NCBI GenBank assembly: GCA_021234155.1 | Contig: JAJEKV010000023.1 | Location: 5,353,945 to 5,417,944, forward strand | Source: Isoetes taiwanensis | Lineage: Eukaryota > Streptophyta > Lycopodiopsida > Isoetales > Isoetaceae | Length of the DNA stretch: 64,000 nt | Reading direction: 5' to 3' | In this document: piece after piece, positions 1-12,101 of the stretch | Numbering within the stretch: position 1 is the stretch's first letter | Layout: each line of letters opens with the position of its first letter | Notes under the pieces: model-generated | What the model saw: only the letters and a program-made list of their open reading frames with translations | What the model was told of the DNA's origin: nothing | Databases searched by the model: none | Position numbers and translations under genes: made by a program

Positions 1-267
1 GATTTGTCGGAATGCTGGCGGTGCCTCTTGAAATGCCTGGAATCACGCTCACGCCGATGGGTCGTCATCTGTCTATTCTCGGCTTCTTCTTTGGCTGACT
101 TTTAGGCGTGACCTTCTGCGTGGTCTTCTGCTGGGCTTTTGACGACTGACCTGGACCTGGATTTGACACCTTGTTCTTGGTCTGGTCCGAGGTGTGCATG
201 AATAGTCCTAGGACTAACACTCCCCCCCACCAAACGACACTCAGGGGTGAGAAAAGGGGGAACTGTC

Positions 268-2925
268 TCAGACGGTGGAAACCCCAACAATTTCAAAGTC
301 ATCTTGGCGTGTATGAGGGCGGTCACTAGAGTGATAGGCGGCTATGAGTTCTTGGCGTGTCGTGAGAGCTTCAGGAGTGTTAAGACCAATGGCAGGATGG
401 GCGTCAATAAGAAACCCAGAGGACACCATATCTTCAAGAGCACGATGGGCTTCAGCAACGACGAACTGGCATTCCATGAGAAGGCAGATCTGAAGGCCAA
501 AGAGACTGACGCTGGCCTTGGGGTTGCAGTAATAAATAGGACGCTTCTGTGCTAGAGAACTCAAGAGTAGACATTTTAAAGCAGCACAAAAACCTGCTTG
601 TCGGTGGACGGAAGGATCCGGGGAGGTGGCAGCGCGCTCCAAAAAGAGATCAAGACCCCAGACAGCGTGACTAGGCGTCTGCCAACCACGTTCATTAGGG
701 ATGTAGATCCAATTCCCAGTGTGCTCCAAGGTAGCGCCATTCTCCCAATTAGAACGGCGAACAAAACGTGGATCCCAGCAGAGATCTGTGGAGATCTGAG
801 CAGGAGTCCAATTAGCGTGGCCTTCCATGACCTTAGTCCAAAAAGGAAGATGCCAATCCGAGGTGAGAAATCTGGGGCATGGGGTTGCACCCAAGGAAGC
901 ATACTGAGATTGAGGTGTGCCTGTTGGCGTGGGCCTCTGAGCCTGCTCCCTGAATTCGCGAACAAGGTCTGCATCCAGAGCACTGCACCACTGATCCCAA
1001 TCAAAGCCTGAGAGCATGGTATAAACTGGAGGTGAAACCCAACCCGTGGGTATAGTCTGACTATCCAGAAAGGCACACATCGTGTTGTAGCCACCCAGGT
1101 GCTGCAAGTAAATTTGGGCAAACGGGAAGTCCTCAGCGTCAGCTAAATTCTTCCGCACCTGTTCGAGCGTCTCGGCTTGCCACAGAGGGAGGTGATGAGC
1201 AAGCTCAGGCATGTACTCAGTGCTTAGAGTGTTTGCTTTATCAGGATCCTGTAAATACTGATTGGTTTGTAATAACAACCAGTGCACATGAGGGTTGCCT
1301 TGAAAAATTCGATGGGGCCCATCTAAGAACTTATCGTGTGTGTCAGCCAGATAAAAATCATGAAGAACATAAGCCATAGGCTGGATAACACGGAAGATGA
1401 CAAAATCCGGATCTGCACAGTGAAGTTGACCAAATACTAAGAGGGCACAGAGTAAGCCTTTGTCTTCAATGGAAAGGTCCGGCCAGATCTGGAGAAAATC
1501 TGTGCTGCCAAGGGCTCATTAAGCTTGCCTTGCGCCGAATACCACTTGAGAAGAAAAAGATGGCGTCGGGCCACGACATAATCCAGATAGCTGGAAGGTG
1601 TGGAAAAGTCATGTGGAATGCGGAGAGCAAGATCAATATACATCTCATGTTGACTTTGAGCATCTTCCGCAGACTGAACAGCTTGCTGGACTTGATGCTC
1701 CAAATCACGGATCTGATTATCTTTGTCGACAAGAAGACGGGATTGATCACGGAACCTTCTGTGAGATAGCGTTGCCTGTGAAGAGGATTGCCCATGAGTG
1801 GGGAGTTGAAGCCGAAGAGTGGCAATCTCTATATCATCAATAATCTTCTGCTTCTGAGCGTCTTTGAGTTGAGCCTGGAGAGGCGTGACCTGACTTTGAA
1901 GCGTGGCCAATTGGCCTTCGAGAGAAATGATCCGCTCATTTTGCCCATCGAGCTCTTTGAGTTGATTATTGTAATTTTGAGAGAGGTCCATGTACATGGT
2001 TTGGAGGTCAGCAAGGAGTTTATCCTTGGTCTTTATCTGATCCAACAATTCTTGAATAGTGGACTGTAATTGAGCCTGTTGATCAGCGAGCAGGCTAGTC
2101 TGTTCTTGTTCAGCCTTGAGAGATTCACGGGCCTGTAAAAGAGCCTCGTGCTTTTGTTGAAGTCTTTCTTCGAGAGATTGAACTTGGACGGTGGCGGCTT
2201 GGAAATCCTTGTGAAGTGCTTCCGTGGTCTCCATGTAACCTTGAATGCCATTCATGAAGGACTCTTGAGAGTCTTGAAGCTTGAGCATTGCGGCTTGGAC
2301 ATCTTGTTGATATTGATAAAGAGCTTGTCTGGAGGGTGGGTGTGCAGGGCACGTTTGTCTGTGAGATGGAGATGCTTGGGAAACATGTTGAGAGCGAGAA
2401 TGCATAGTGTCGGTGGATGAAGAGGAGACGGGTATGACAGGTTCTTGGTGTTGAGCACGATGAGGGGAGGGAGAAGGACGAGGTTGTGAAGTCGCATCAT
2501 GAAGTTCTTGGACAGCAGGAATGACATTAGGGGGTTGTTTGGTGGAAGCTTGAGAGACCGTGTTCTGGTGTGTTGGCGAACCTTGACTGGGGGCGGGGAG
2601 ACAATGACGGAGGATGGCCTGCAGGTGAGCTCCCATTGCAGATTCAAGGCCCAAAGAGGGGGTTGCTCGGATGCGATCAATTTCATGAAGGAGGCAGAGG
2701 AACAAAATTTGAGGCCAATCAATAGAATGAGTGGAGTGGATGGCCAAGATAACAATGTTGAAAAACTGCTTATTGATGTGGGTGTTCTTGATGGAATACC
2801 CATAGAACTTCCTCATAGACATGATAAAAAAGATAACCAACAAAACAAAGACAGAACAGGAAGGCGCTCACCTGTATGCCGGCCGTGCAGAAGTAACAGA
2901 AAAAACCAAATTGCCGGATCCCCAT
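268..2925 (-). pseudogene. Coiled-coil protein gene, probably transposon-associated, interrupted
   Basis: I do not recognise a characterised gene. Exon 1 probably runs 2925-2872 and ends at a good donor (CAG|GTGAGC). The intron is 2871-2766 (106 nt, acceptor AAGCAG) and phase is kept, so exon 2 starts at 2765. The product begins with a short hydrophobic segment and a stretch containing IDWPQILF. That stretch resembles the start of plant 'putative transposon protein' families (recollection, weak). A Pro/Ser/Gln-rich linker follows, then a long Gln/Leu/Glu heptad-rich coiled coil over about 170 residues, then a Trp-rich C-terminal domain (268-1377). The frame changes between about 1437 and 1530: the coiled-coil frame stops at 1437 while the Trp-rich frame is open upstream across the same bases, as if one base were missing. 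Positions 1-267 may hold further 3' sequence of the same locus. No neighbour explains its role. A transposon accessory protein is most likely, a host gene possible. Confidence 0.45.
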
Positions 2926-5390
2926 CTGATCCAAATCGCGATCCCGACACCTGCCAAATAACCATTTTAGAATGGCGCTGCCTGAGCTAGGCTGTACGCG
3001 CTCTCCTATCTGCCTCTCCACCTTCAAAAAAACACAAATACTGTTTCTTACCAAAACCCAAATGCCACCGCCACCTTTCTACATATTTCGATATGAATAC
3101 CAAAAAAAACCTTCACAAATCTTAGGTTATAAAAATACGGTTTTTGATTGGGCACACCTTATCAACGTAGAGGTGTCTAAATTTATGCACTAACACTTTT
3201 TCGCATACCCAATATATGTATCACCTTGGCGACATTCGATACACATTTTGTCATGCCCAAACATCATACCCGCTATATGTATCACCTTAGCAAAATCCGA
3301 CTAGGAGATAGTAGGGCCCTAGCCTTAACACAAGAACGCATGGCTACTAGCCCAATGAACTAGCCACCAAACACAACAACTACTAGCCCAATGAACTAGC
3401 CATTAAACCCAACTGAAGAAGGCTATACCCCTGGTGATGTAATGCATTAAGTATTGTTGGATAAGTGAATTTTAATACTTCTTCCAAGTCACAACGAAAG
3501 TTGGAAACATTGTGAAAATATATACCAAAGAGAAAAGGGCATGGAATCTAGGCCTTAGGAAGGAAGCCCCCTCCCCCAATAAATGACATTTGGTAAAATG
3601 TAGAAACAATCAAATCTCATTATAATAATATAGAAACAATCAAATTTCATAGTAGTGTACAACACTACAACATCCTTATGCAAAACGCTTTTTTTTTTGA
3701 GATCTAGCATGCACATATATAATCCTGCCATACATTGCAAAGGTATTTGATTGGGAAGAGAAGCTTGACATATTAAAGGAGCTGAAAAATACACATTTGG
3801 CATCGCACGGAAACTTTGTATAAGAAAAGTACACATTTGGCATCGCGCGAACCAAATCTTACTTCCAAACAGCCCAAGAAAGCAATGCACTTGGATCTTC
3901 GGTCGATCATTCCGCAGAAATAATAAGCTTATAATATATGCATAAAATTGGCAATAGACAGGCTTAAGAATTGAAAACAGAAAACTTACTGTTTTAGACA
4001 TATTTCTATTAACCTTGGGTAATAAGAATTGACAGCACCTTCTCAGCTTCTGCAGAACAACACTGTGCACATGTTGAAGCCAAGCCAGATGTCCCTTTTT
4101 ACCCAGACATCCAAAGCAGTTGTCAAATTTTAGACCATTGTGAAGTTCACCCTGCACAAAGCAATAACATTTTAGCGATTTGTCCGAGAGTCAATTTGGA
4201 ACCTGCGATAGTTTTGCTTTCAGGAAAGGAGAACGCAATTAGATGCAGTTTTCTGTGGGGGACACATGATGCAAATTGGGTGTTGTTCTCTTTAAGTCCC
4301 CCTCTGAATGTTCTCTCTTAACTTTTAATAATCAGTAAATCTTGTTTTTGTTCTAAAAGGATTGGCATGGAACTGTGACCTTTGCTAAACACTGTATCCA
4401 GGAGTGCCTTGCATAATCAGCACCGCTGCCTTTGTTTGGCCCTGCACATATGTCATTAAGCCTGTTAGATGCAAACCTCATTGGCAGCATAAAAAAAACT
4501 ATGAATAAGGACCTTCTAGCCAAAGCATGTCATAAATTAATAATTTACTTATACGACCACATAGAGCTAATAAAAGCTGCAGCAGGTAGAAAATTATATA
4601 CAAAAGCCAACCCATGAAACCATGACAGGCTCATCAACAAAGAGGTAGGAGGAAGGGAAAACGAACTTTCATCATGTCATGGATTACTCTCTATCTTATG
4701 AGAAAACGACTGCTTTGTACTTCAGATACAGAAAGATTGCTAGGGTACTTCAAAACCATACTTAACCCCTTGCCACTGAGAGCATCAAAATCCTCAGCCC
4801 CACGATTTTGTGCTTAAACTTTAACTGCTTCTCTACCTTTTTTTTCTCTAGCTATCTCCGAATCTTCACTGGCTGCTTTAAATTTCTGTTGTCTTGCTCC
4901 TCTAGCTTACTCTCAAATCCCTTTATTCTGCATGTATAGTATTCTTAACAGCATTGCTCCCAGATGGCTCTGGAACCGCAGGTCTCAGCTTATTGCAAAA
5001 ATTAAGAACAGGTTCCCATAATCACGCAGTAAATCCTCCAACAACCATCATAATTCTACTCCGAAGAGGGAAGTATCGAAGCTGAATATGCATCACTTGC
5101 TGGTGTTACTATGTGGATATGCAAAAAGCACGAAACAGCATGCAAGGTCCACATTTCTACTATTAAAATGTAAAGCCAAAATAAAATACCAGTCATGCAT
5201 ATTCCCGGCTAAAAAAAGCACCAGGAAAGTTCGACCACTCTTTATCCAAGCACAAGTTTGAAAGATTGGAACATGTAATTACATTGATAATTCCAGGAAA
5301 TCGAGTCAGAGCATACATGTTTGATAGAATAATGAAAACAGTCAAATCCTCGGTCAAATCCTAATTCCAGCATATTTAGCTAGAGACATT
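2926..5390. other. Intergenic stretch between the coiled-coil gene and the PPR gene
   Basis: No convincing gene. Two short direct duplications are visible: 'tatgtatcacctt' near 3217 and again near 3275, and 'tactagcccaatgaactagcca' at about 3343 and 3382. On the minus strand about 4150-4018 is an open stretch flanked by AG and GT (ending TTACCCAAG|GTTAAT). It could be an exon of an unseen transcript, for instance in the PPR 3' region, but no protein family is recognisable. Confidence 0.4.
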
Positions 5391-7703
5391 TCAAAATGAA
5401 GGTTTGCACGAGCTAAGGAAGGCTGTCCAAACAACAGTATCAGGGCAGAATGGCATTGTTTCTAGAAGGTCCTTGGCCTCGTACAAGTGACCTGCATGGC
5501 CAAGAAGGTCAATCATACACACAAAGTGTTCACTTCCTAGCTCAACTCCAGAATCAGCAACCATAAAAAAGAGGAGGTGGTAGCCTACATCAATTAATCC
5601 TGCATACTTGCATGCAGTAAAAACAGAAGAAAAAGTTATTTTGTTTGGTCGAATGAAAAGCTGCATTTGTTTAAAGAGGCTTATGGCTTCACTAAAATCA
5701 CCATACTGAGCATATGCCGAGATCATTGTGGTCCATGTAATCAAATTTCGTGCATGCATTCTATCAAACACTTCACGCGCTTCCTGTATGTTCCCACACT
5801 TGCCATACATGTCAACAAGAGCACTGTCTACATGCATGTCAGAAGTAAGTCCAGCAATTTTTAGATGGACATGGAGGTGCTTGCCACATTCTAATGCTCC
5901 TACACTAGCACATATACCCAGAATAGCCACATATGTAAGCTTATTTGGCCTCACTCCATGTTGTTGCATCTTCACAAACAGGCGGACAGACTCCTTCATG
6001 TCCCCATACTCTGAAAGTCCAGAAACCATGGCAGTACAAGAAACAACGTCCCACTTGATCATTCCATCAAAGACTTTGCTGGCATTGCCAATATCCTGAC
6101 ACCTAATGTACATTTCAATAAGAGTATTGGACAAAAAGGTGTCACCACCATGTCCAGAATTTATAACTCGAGCATGAACAAATGTACCCCACTCTTTAAC
6201 TCCTGCATCAGCACACATAACTAAAACAGCCGTATAAGTTATCTTATCAGGCTCAACTCCATGTCCTTGCATACACCAGAAAAGTTCAAGGGCCTTATGG
6301 ATATTATCACTTGCAGCATACCCGGATATCATTGCTGTGCATAAAACCACATCCGATGCAGGAAGAATCTTGAAAAGTTCAAAAGCGTAACTGATGCATC
6401 CACACTTAGCATACATGTCAACAAGACAACTTCCGACAAGGATGTTTGACTCCAAATAAGCTCCTTTAAGATGAGCATGCATATACTTGCCCCACGTTAA
6501 ATTCCTCATATCAATGCATGCATTTACTATGTTTATGTATGTAATCTTATTTGGAATCAAACCATCCTCCTGCATCTTCCCAAACAGATAAACGGCTTCT
6601 TTGGTGAATCCAAACTGTATATAGCCTGATATTAACACATTCCATGAAATAACATTTTTCACAGGCATCCTCCCAAATGCTTCAAAGAGACTCTGAACAC
6701 TTCCACACTTTGAATACATAGTGAGAATGGCATTCCTCACAATCACGTCATTTAAGTCCAGCCCACTTCTTATGAGATGGGCATGGATGTGCTTGGCCCA
6801 ATTTAATGCCCCTTCCTTTGCGCAAGCAATTGCAACATTCACAAACGTGATTTTGTTCGGTTGCAATCCATGAAGCTGCATTACTCCAAAGAGCTTTATA
6901 GCCTCCTTGCTGTCTCCATACTCAGAGTACCCCAAAATCATTGTTGTCCATGTAATCACATCAGGCAACAGCATCCTATCAAAAACCTGGCAAGCATCCA
7001 CCTTGCTTTCACACTTTATATACATGTTAATGAGGGCATTTCCAATACGGACATCTGACTCAAGACCAGCTTTTATCACATGGTCGTGGATTTGCTTGCC
7101 CCATGAGAGAGCACCTGCACCAGCACATGCACGAAGAATGCTGGCATAAGTGACTCTGTCAGGAATCAAACCACTACATTGCATTTGGTTAAAGAGTCTT
7201 TTCACTTCAGTAACATCTTCATCTTCTGCATATGCTGAAATCATAGTTGTCCATGTGAAAATATCTCTCTTTATCAATTCGTTGAACACCCGATGCGCCT
7301 CCATGAGAGATCCACATTTGGCATACATGTTAATTATGGCATTGGATAAACGCATATTTGTTTGACATCCGCTTTTAATAATGTGAGAATGGAGTTGCTT
7401 GCCATCTACTAAGGCTTGCACGTTTGCACATGCTTTTAACAAATAAAAGCAGGTATTGAAGTAAAACTGAGGATTTTGATTGCCAATAGCATCCAGCAAC
7501 AGGAATTCGTCCTTTATTTTTCTTCTTTCACGTAATAGGTGTACATGTTCCCTTATATTAGCATCCTTGTGAATGCTAAATCTAAGCAAACTGTTGTTAC
7601 GCCCAATTGCAGTCTGAATGGAACTATCAACATGTATCTCGGACTGAGAATTGGTAACAGAAATATGGCAACATGAGACTCTAATGGAAGTTACAAATAC
7701 CAT
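5391..7703 (-). CDS. PLS-class pentatricopeptide repeat (PPR) protein, no E/DYW tail
   Basis: Single-exon, uninterrupted gene for 770 residues. PPR proteins bind organellar RNA, one base per motif, and act in editing, splicing or stability in plastids or mitochondria. Residues 1 to about 75 lack repeats, are rich in Ser/Arg with few acidic residues at the start, and probably carry a targeting sequence. From about residue 80 a P-L-S pattern of about 101 residues recurs seven times. Its marks are 'GKQ(I/L)H' type L motifs, 'NA(I/L)I(N/T)MY.KCG' P-motif cores and 'W(T/N)(T/V)MI(S/L)(G/A)Y' S-motif cores. The protein stops after the last motifs (MIDLLGHAGHLYEAKDLLETM, then PDTVVWTAFLSSCK), exactly where an E1/E2/DYW editing tail normally begins. 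It may therefore need a partner to edit, or have another function, or be truncated. The start at 7703 is the first ATG of the open frame. No other gene is close by on this strand. Confidence 0.93.
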   Translation of the reverse strand: MVFVTSIRVSCCHISVTNSQSEIHVDSSIQTAIGRNNSLLRFSIHKDANIREHVHLLRERRKIKDEFLLLDAIGNQNPQFYFNTCFYLLKACANVQALVDGKQLHSHIIKSGCQTNMRLSNAIINMYAKCGSLMEAHRVFNELIKRDIFTWTTMISAYAEDEDVTEVKRLFNQMQCSGLIPDRVTYASILRACAGAGALSWGKQIHDHVIKAGLESDVRIGNALINMYIKCESKVDACQVFDRMLLPDVITWTTMILGYSEYGDSKEAIKLFGVMQLHGLQPNKITFVNVAIACAKEGALNWAKHIHAHLIRSGLDLNDVIVRNAILTMYSKCGSVQSLFEAFGRMPVKNVISWNVLISGYIQFGFTKEAVYLFGKMQEDGLIPNKITYINIVNACIDMRNLTWGKYMHAHLKGAYLESNILVGSCLVDMYAKCGCISYAFELFKILPASDVVLCTAMISGYAASDNIHKALELFWCMQGHGVEPDKITYTAVLVMCADAGVKEWGTFVHARVINSGHGGDTFLSNTLIEMYIRCQDIGNASKVFDGMIKWDVVSCTAMVSGLSEYGDMKESVRLFVKMQQHGVRPNKLTYVAILGICASVGALECGKHLHVHLKIAGLTSDMHVDSALVDMYGKCGNIQEAREVFDRMHARNLITWTTMISAYAQYGDFSEAISLFKQMQLFIRPNKITFSSVFTACKYAGLIDVGYHLLFFMVADSGVELGSEHFVCMIDLLGHAGHLYEAKDLLETMPFCPDTVVWTAFLSSCKPSF

Positions 7704-8429
7704 GGTTCGAACCGGAGATATTGGATAATGTTACGCGCAATATTTTATTGAGGGTTTGAATTATCAGTAGCCTAGAGAAGATAGATTCTAAAACAGCCCC
7801 AATCGTACCTGTTGGATGCAGCCGCTAGTTCTTTGCCCAAACACGAGAAACTAGCAAGTAGTTTAAGAAAAAGGCTGAAACTGAAGGCTTGCAAATATGC
7901 GATTCAGCTACTCCCGCCAAGAACTGCATGGTCTCTCCAAATCTTAGTACGAGCAGCAGCTACTCTTAATTTTGTATGACTAATGACGTTGGTGAGGCTA
8001 GCCTCACTACGAGAGCATTCAATATATAGATTTAGCATCTTTTAACTTGAGAGTATATACTTTTCTTTTCTTGTTAATAGAATGGAATGGTTTTTTTCAT
8101 CCACCCAAACTAGAATAGAATAGAATGGTTTTCATTCTTAATGGAACTTATCAACTCTTTTAATTTGGGATTTTCCGGTTTGGCTAAAAAAGTTTTTGGA
8201 ATTTTTCTTAGTCATATTTCCTAAGATTTTGAAGGGCTTAGTCGCCGGAAAAAAATTCCGATTATCTAAAAATCAGTAAAAAATAATTTATGGTTTTAGA
8301 GTTTCATTTTTTTCGATTTAGGTTAGGTTCCTGGATGGAAAATAGTTTTTTGAGATAAAGATTTCTAAGTTATATTTTAGGCATGATTTCGAGCAGGGGT
8401 TTCGGGTTCGGCATCTATTCAATTTCGTT
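7704..8429. other. PPR upstream region, AT-rich, no gene seen
   Basis: AT-rich sequence that must contain the PPR promoter (minus strand) and possibly a divergent promoter for the candidate exons to the right. I see no ORF, repeat or strongly placed TATA element that would let me assign a start site. Confidence 0.4.
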
Positions 8430-9940
8430 TTGCCAGTCCCATGCAGTCTTCCTCCACGATTTCAAGCCTCCTCTCGGTGGCAATCACAGGAATTTCTTGA
8501 TCTATGGAAGTTAAATTTTGCAGCTCCAAAACTTGGTTATGGCGATGTTTGTATATCCTACAAGCTATTTACAAGCTATTGTGATTCTATCTGCATAGAA
8601 ATTAGAAGCAAGAAGAATGGTTTTTATGGCGCCATGGAAGTTCATGTGGAAAGAGCTACTTCTATTGGCTATGGTTTTTATGACGAAGCAGTATCCAGGT
8701 GAGTCATAGGAAAATTGAAAGTTTCAAGATTTCAGGCCTAGATAATCAGGTTCTAAGGATTTTTTGTTCGTCTTGATGGTATCTTGGCTGCAGTTGTACA
8801 TGTAGATCGTAGAATTTTGATGTTTTTCTTCGTCAGATCTTTTTGCACAGAGACCAGATGTCTGGAACAGACAACTCTGGTATGTTTGAGAGTGGGATGA
8901 ATTCTGCAGTTTTAGGTAGGCAGTTGTTGGTAAGCTTCTTGCTATCAATGCCAAGGTGGTGCTAACTATTTCATCATTTACACATGTTCGTTGATAGCAA
9001 TCATGCATTCATGTATAATCGCTGCTTCTAACATTAAGCGGACTTGAGAAGTAAATGAACATATTACATTATTTTTAGCTGTAGCAAAACTGCCACTTGA
9101 CAATCAGTGAAGGTTATTTCTCTGTTTGCTAGGTTTATTGCCAAAACCTGATCCAAGATGTTGAGCGTCAAGAGGCCACTAAAAGAAGTTGAGATGATTG
9201 AAGATAGCGTTCCAACTGAAGGTATTTGTAAAAACACGTTTAACCACTCGAAAGCATATCAATCTTAATATTTCGTTAGGGATTTTAAACTATAATTATC
9301 TTCCTCTATATTGTATGGGCACGAGATACCAAAACATTGATGCTTTTTTATCAATTTCTATCGCAAGAGTTTGATTCAAACTGCAAACTAGATGTATGCA
9401 TGCCTGAGGTTCTACTCTACTCACCAAAATCATGCTAGCAGCAATTTATCTATCTAAAAGTTATTGTTATTTTGTGTTGATTGGACCATGATTTGTGCAT
9501 CTTTGATTTGGTGGGTCTTGCAATGCAGTGAATCTAAGTCTAGCTTTTCTAAGGTCAGATTCACAGAGGCTCTGATATACTGTTTGCTTCAACATTGTTG
9601 CATCAGAACAATGCCATTTTTGAAGATGTAAAAGGTTTGAAATTTAGGACTACTACATGCATATTATTTAGCCTCCATTTTGTTGCATCAATTCAAACTA
9701 CCTTTGCTTAACAAAATATACTCATAAAGAGCAATTACCTAGAGCAGACGTGTTTGGTATTAGTGAAGTTAATTTTACTGAATGGATCTTTTATTTCCAT
9801 TTTCTAAATGTTTGTTCCATGCTACCTTGGTGTGTCCAAAATTTGATTATGTTCTCTTGCATTAACCCAGTGCCAACTCATAACATTTTGTTGCTTCATC
9901 CTTTGTAGGTGATATCATCTGTTGTTTTAGCATATCTGAG
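8430..9940 (+). other. Candidate 5' exons of an unidentified spliced gene
   Basis: Three splice-bounded pieces lie in line. An open stretch 8430-8698 ends exactly at a strong donor (CCAG|GTGAGT). A piece with an ATG at 9158 runs to a donor at 9221/9222 and encodes about 21 residues starting MLSVKRPLKEVEMIEDS. A 32-nt piece 9909-9940 is bounded by TTTGTAG and GTAAGA and keeps frame with the second. Possible later exons are a piece after the acceptor at about 11966 and one at about 12859-12957 (LIIVSSKNDKHKFVDLFNN), which ends in TAG. The 8430 piece may be untranslated, since its frame does not read on into the second. I recognise no family. It could be a real small gene, a decayed gene or chance splice-like sites. 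Confidence 0.25.
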
Positions 9941-11760
9941 GTAAGATCATAAGGGACCTTTGTGGAGCTGAAAATCAGAGTCTGATTAGTTTGGCTTCCT
10001 TTAACTCTGCGTATTTTCAATAGATAGTAGTTTACATTTAGAAAATTAATTTATTTTTCCTTCTATTACATGTATCTTCGTGGATATTGGGTGATTTTGC
10101 TTAATTTCCTTAGATTGTAGTTGCAGAAACATTTAATCAGAAATGAAGATGGAAACAACTTCGATTATGAAATATCATTCTGTCCAGCTATTTGCTTTTA
10201 TATCCGCCCTAAGATCATATGGCATTCTCATACTATATGCCTTCTATATGTGTATTCCCGGTGTATGATAGAATATACAGGGATTTTCATCTATCAAACA
10301 TGCAGGAGAAATAGATGCCTATGTTATTTGCTACGGAAGCAAAGCAGGAGTTATTCACCATTTCAATTTGCAAGCTCTTTTTTTCTAGATTTCAATGAGC
10401 TCGGATTGTCATGAAGGCACATTTTTGCACCTGTAGTAGTTCTGTAGTGGTTCTGCGCCTGTAGTGGTTGTAGCTAGAAGTAATATTTGTTAGCAGTTTT
10501 TAGATTGTTTGAGCCAAACAACTATTGTCTTCATATCCTTTCCACTACAATGCCAGGTTTTCCATGGTATATGAAAACGATTATGGCAACGTCATCACAC
10601 TATAGCTGTGCCCATTTTCAAAACAAGCACTACATGCTTTAAGGTCTTTCCTGACAAAAATCTTTGCCTTAGAATCCAAAATGATTCTCCTACAGTTTCA
10701 AATTGGCCTTCAATTGCAGTTTCGAGGGCAGAAAATTTGTATCTGTATAGTACCAAGGGCCCATAGATACCATTTGCATGTTAGCCTTCATCTTGCGTGA
10801 TGCGACGAAAAAGCTATAAAGCCAAAACATTGTCTACACTCTCCTTATACCGAAGTGTGATAGCCTTCCATGAAACAATCTTTTCTAGAGTCTGTACTTT
10901 TACAAGCCCTCCTCCACTGCAGTCTTTTTTGTCTTGCATAAGTGCATGCTCAGCACAACAATATAAGTTTACGACTTCGTAGTGAATCTCACGCTTTTTG
11001 GGGAACTAGGTCATGCATCTTTAGATTTGTAAAATGAAAAATTTATGCCTTATAAAATGGTGGGAATGTCCATATATCTACTAAATGCAAAATGTTAATG
11101 ATTAAAACTAAGGCTTGAATGGTGGAGCATGAGTATGGTGCCTTCACCCATGGAATCATACTTATATTCTACTTAATGGTGGATGTTAGATCCTTTCAGT
11201 CTAGATTTTTGTTTTGTTATGCTGGCACAAGGTTTCCAGTTGTTTTAAGTATTCTAAAGAATAACATCGCGTGTGCATCTATTGGTAGAACAGAATCTCA
11301 GTTAGATCCTCTGAGTGTGAATCCCTTAGTATAGTTATTTAAAACTCAATGATTTAGAGTTTTGTCTTCTTTAAGTTGCACATTATGAGATTGTTGTCAT
11401 ATAATATTACTATGTTTCATTTTTCATTGTTGCTTAATGTCTGCTTCTTCATGCTATTAGAGATCTCTGGCAATGAAGGATTTTGTCGGAATAGATTTCA
11501 CCCTCTCCTGCACGTGCATCAACAAAAAAAGCTCCAGGTTCACAATTATTGGCACACGCACTCATGAATTGAGGTGTGTCTCTTAACTGCATTATGTCTA
11601 CATCTGGATTCTTTCCCTTGGTGCTATTATTTACAGTGTTAGATTTCTTGGTTACCAGAAATTTGAGACATAGAAATAGGAACCATGAACTTTCAAATAA
11701 ACATGATATTTAGAACAGATATAGCTAGCTGCCTTCCTTCAGAAGACCTTGAACAGATAT
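9941..11760 (+). other. Non-coding or intronic AT-rich stretch
   Basis: No supported gene. Short ORFs here have no recognisable domain and lack codon structure. If the candidate exons to the left are real, this would be intron. Confidence 0.35.
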
Positions 11761-11764
11761 AATA

Positions 11765-11937
11765 GGTAGATGCCTTTCTCTAGAAGTCCTTATTTGGTTT
11801 GTTGCTATATTTCTTTCCTCATTGTGGATGTAGGCCTTTAAACATGCTTTAGAATGTAGATACCTTTCTCTAGAAGTCCTTATTTGGTCTGTTGCTATAT
11901 TTCCGTTCCTCATTGTGGACACAGTTCATTTAGAGGT
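11765..11937. repeat. Two direct copies of a ~91-bp unit
   Basis: The run starting 'gtagatgcctttctctagaa' at 11765 recurs from 11856 as 'gtagatacctttctctagaa', followed in both copies by nearly the same 50 bases including 'ttgttgctatatttc'. The period is 91 bp. A partial, more diverged third copy lies just upstream (about 11720-11764). This is a local tandem duplication with no ORF of its own. Confidence 0.75.
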
Positions 11938-12049
11938 TCATTTAGAGGTGTCAGGTCTTTGTTTTTTTATTTGCAGAGGCAAAAGAGTAGTGTATGTTCT
12001 CAAATCTTCTGGGACATTGAATATGCATCACCGATATGTATACAACTGA

Positions 12050-12101
12050 GTAAGAAAAAGAAAAAGAAAAAGAAAAAAGAAAAAAGAAAAAAGAAAAAGT
12101 A
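12050..12101. repeat. A/G-rich microsatellite (AAAAAG-type)
   Basis: Uninterrupted run of AAAAAG and AAAAAAG units on the plus strand. Reads as low-complexity Lys-Lys when translated. Not coding. Confidence 0.9.

Noticed and set aside
3555-4157. 200-residue minus-strand open frame
   Set aside because: Only the first ~45 codons look exon-like. The rest is AT-rich, hydrophobic nonsense past a good splice donor. Not called as a gene.
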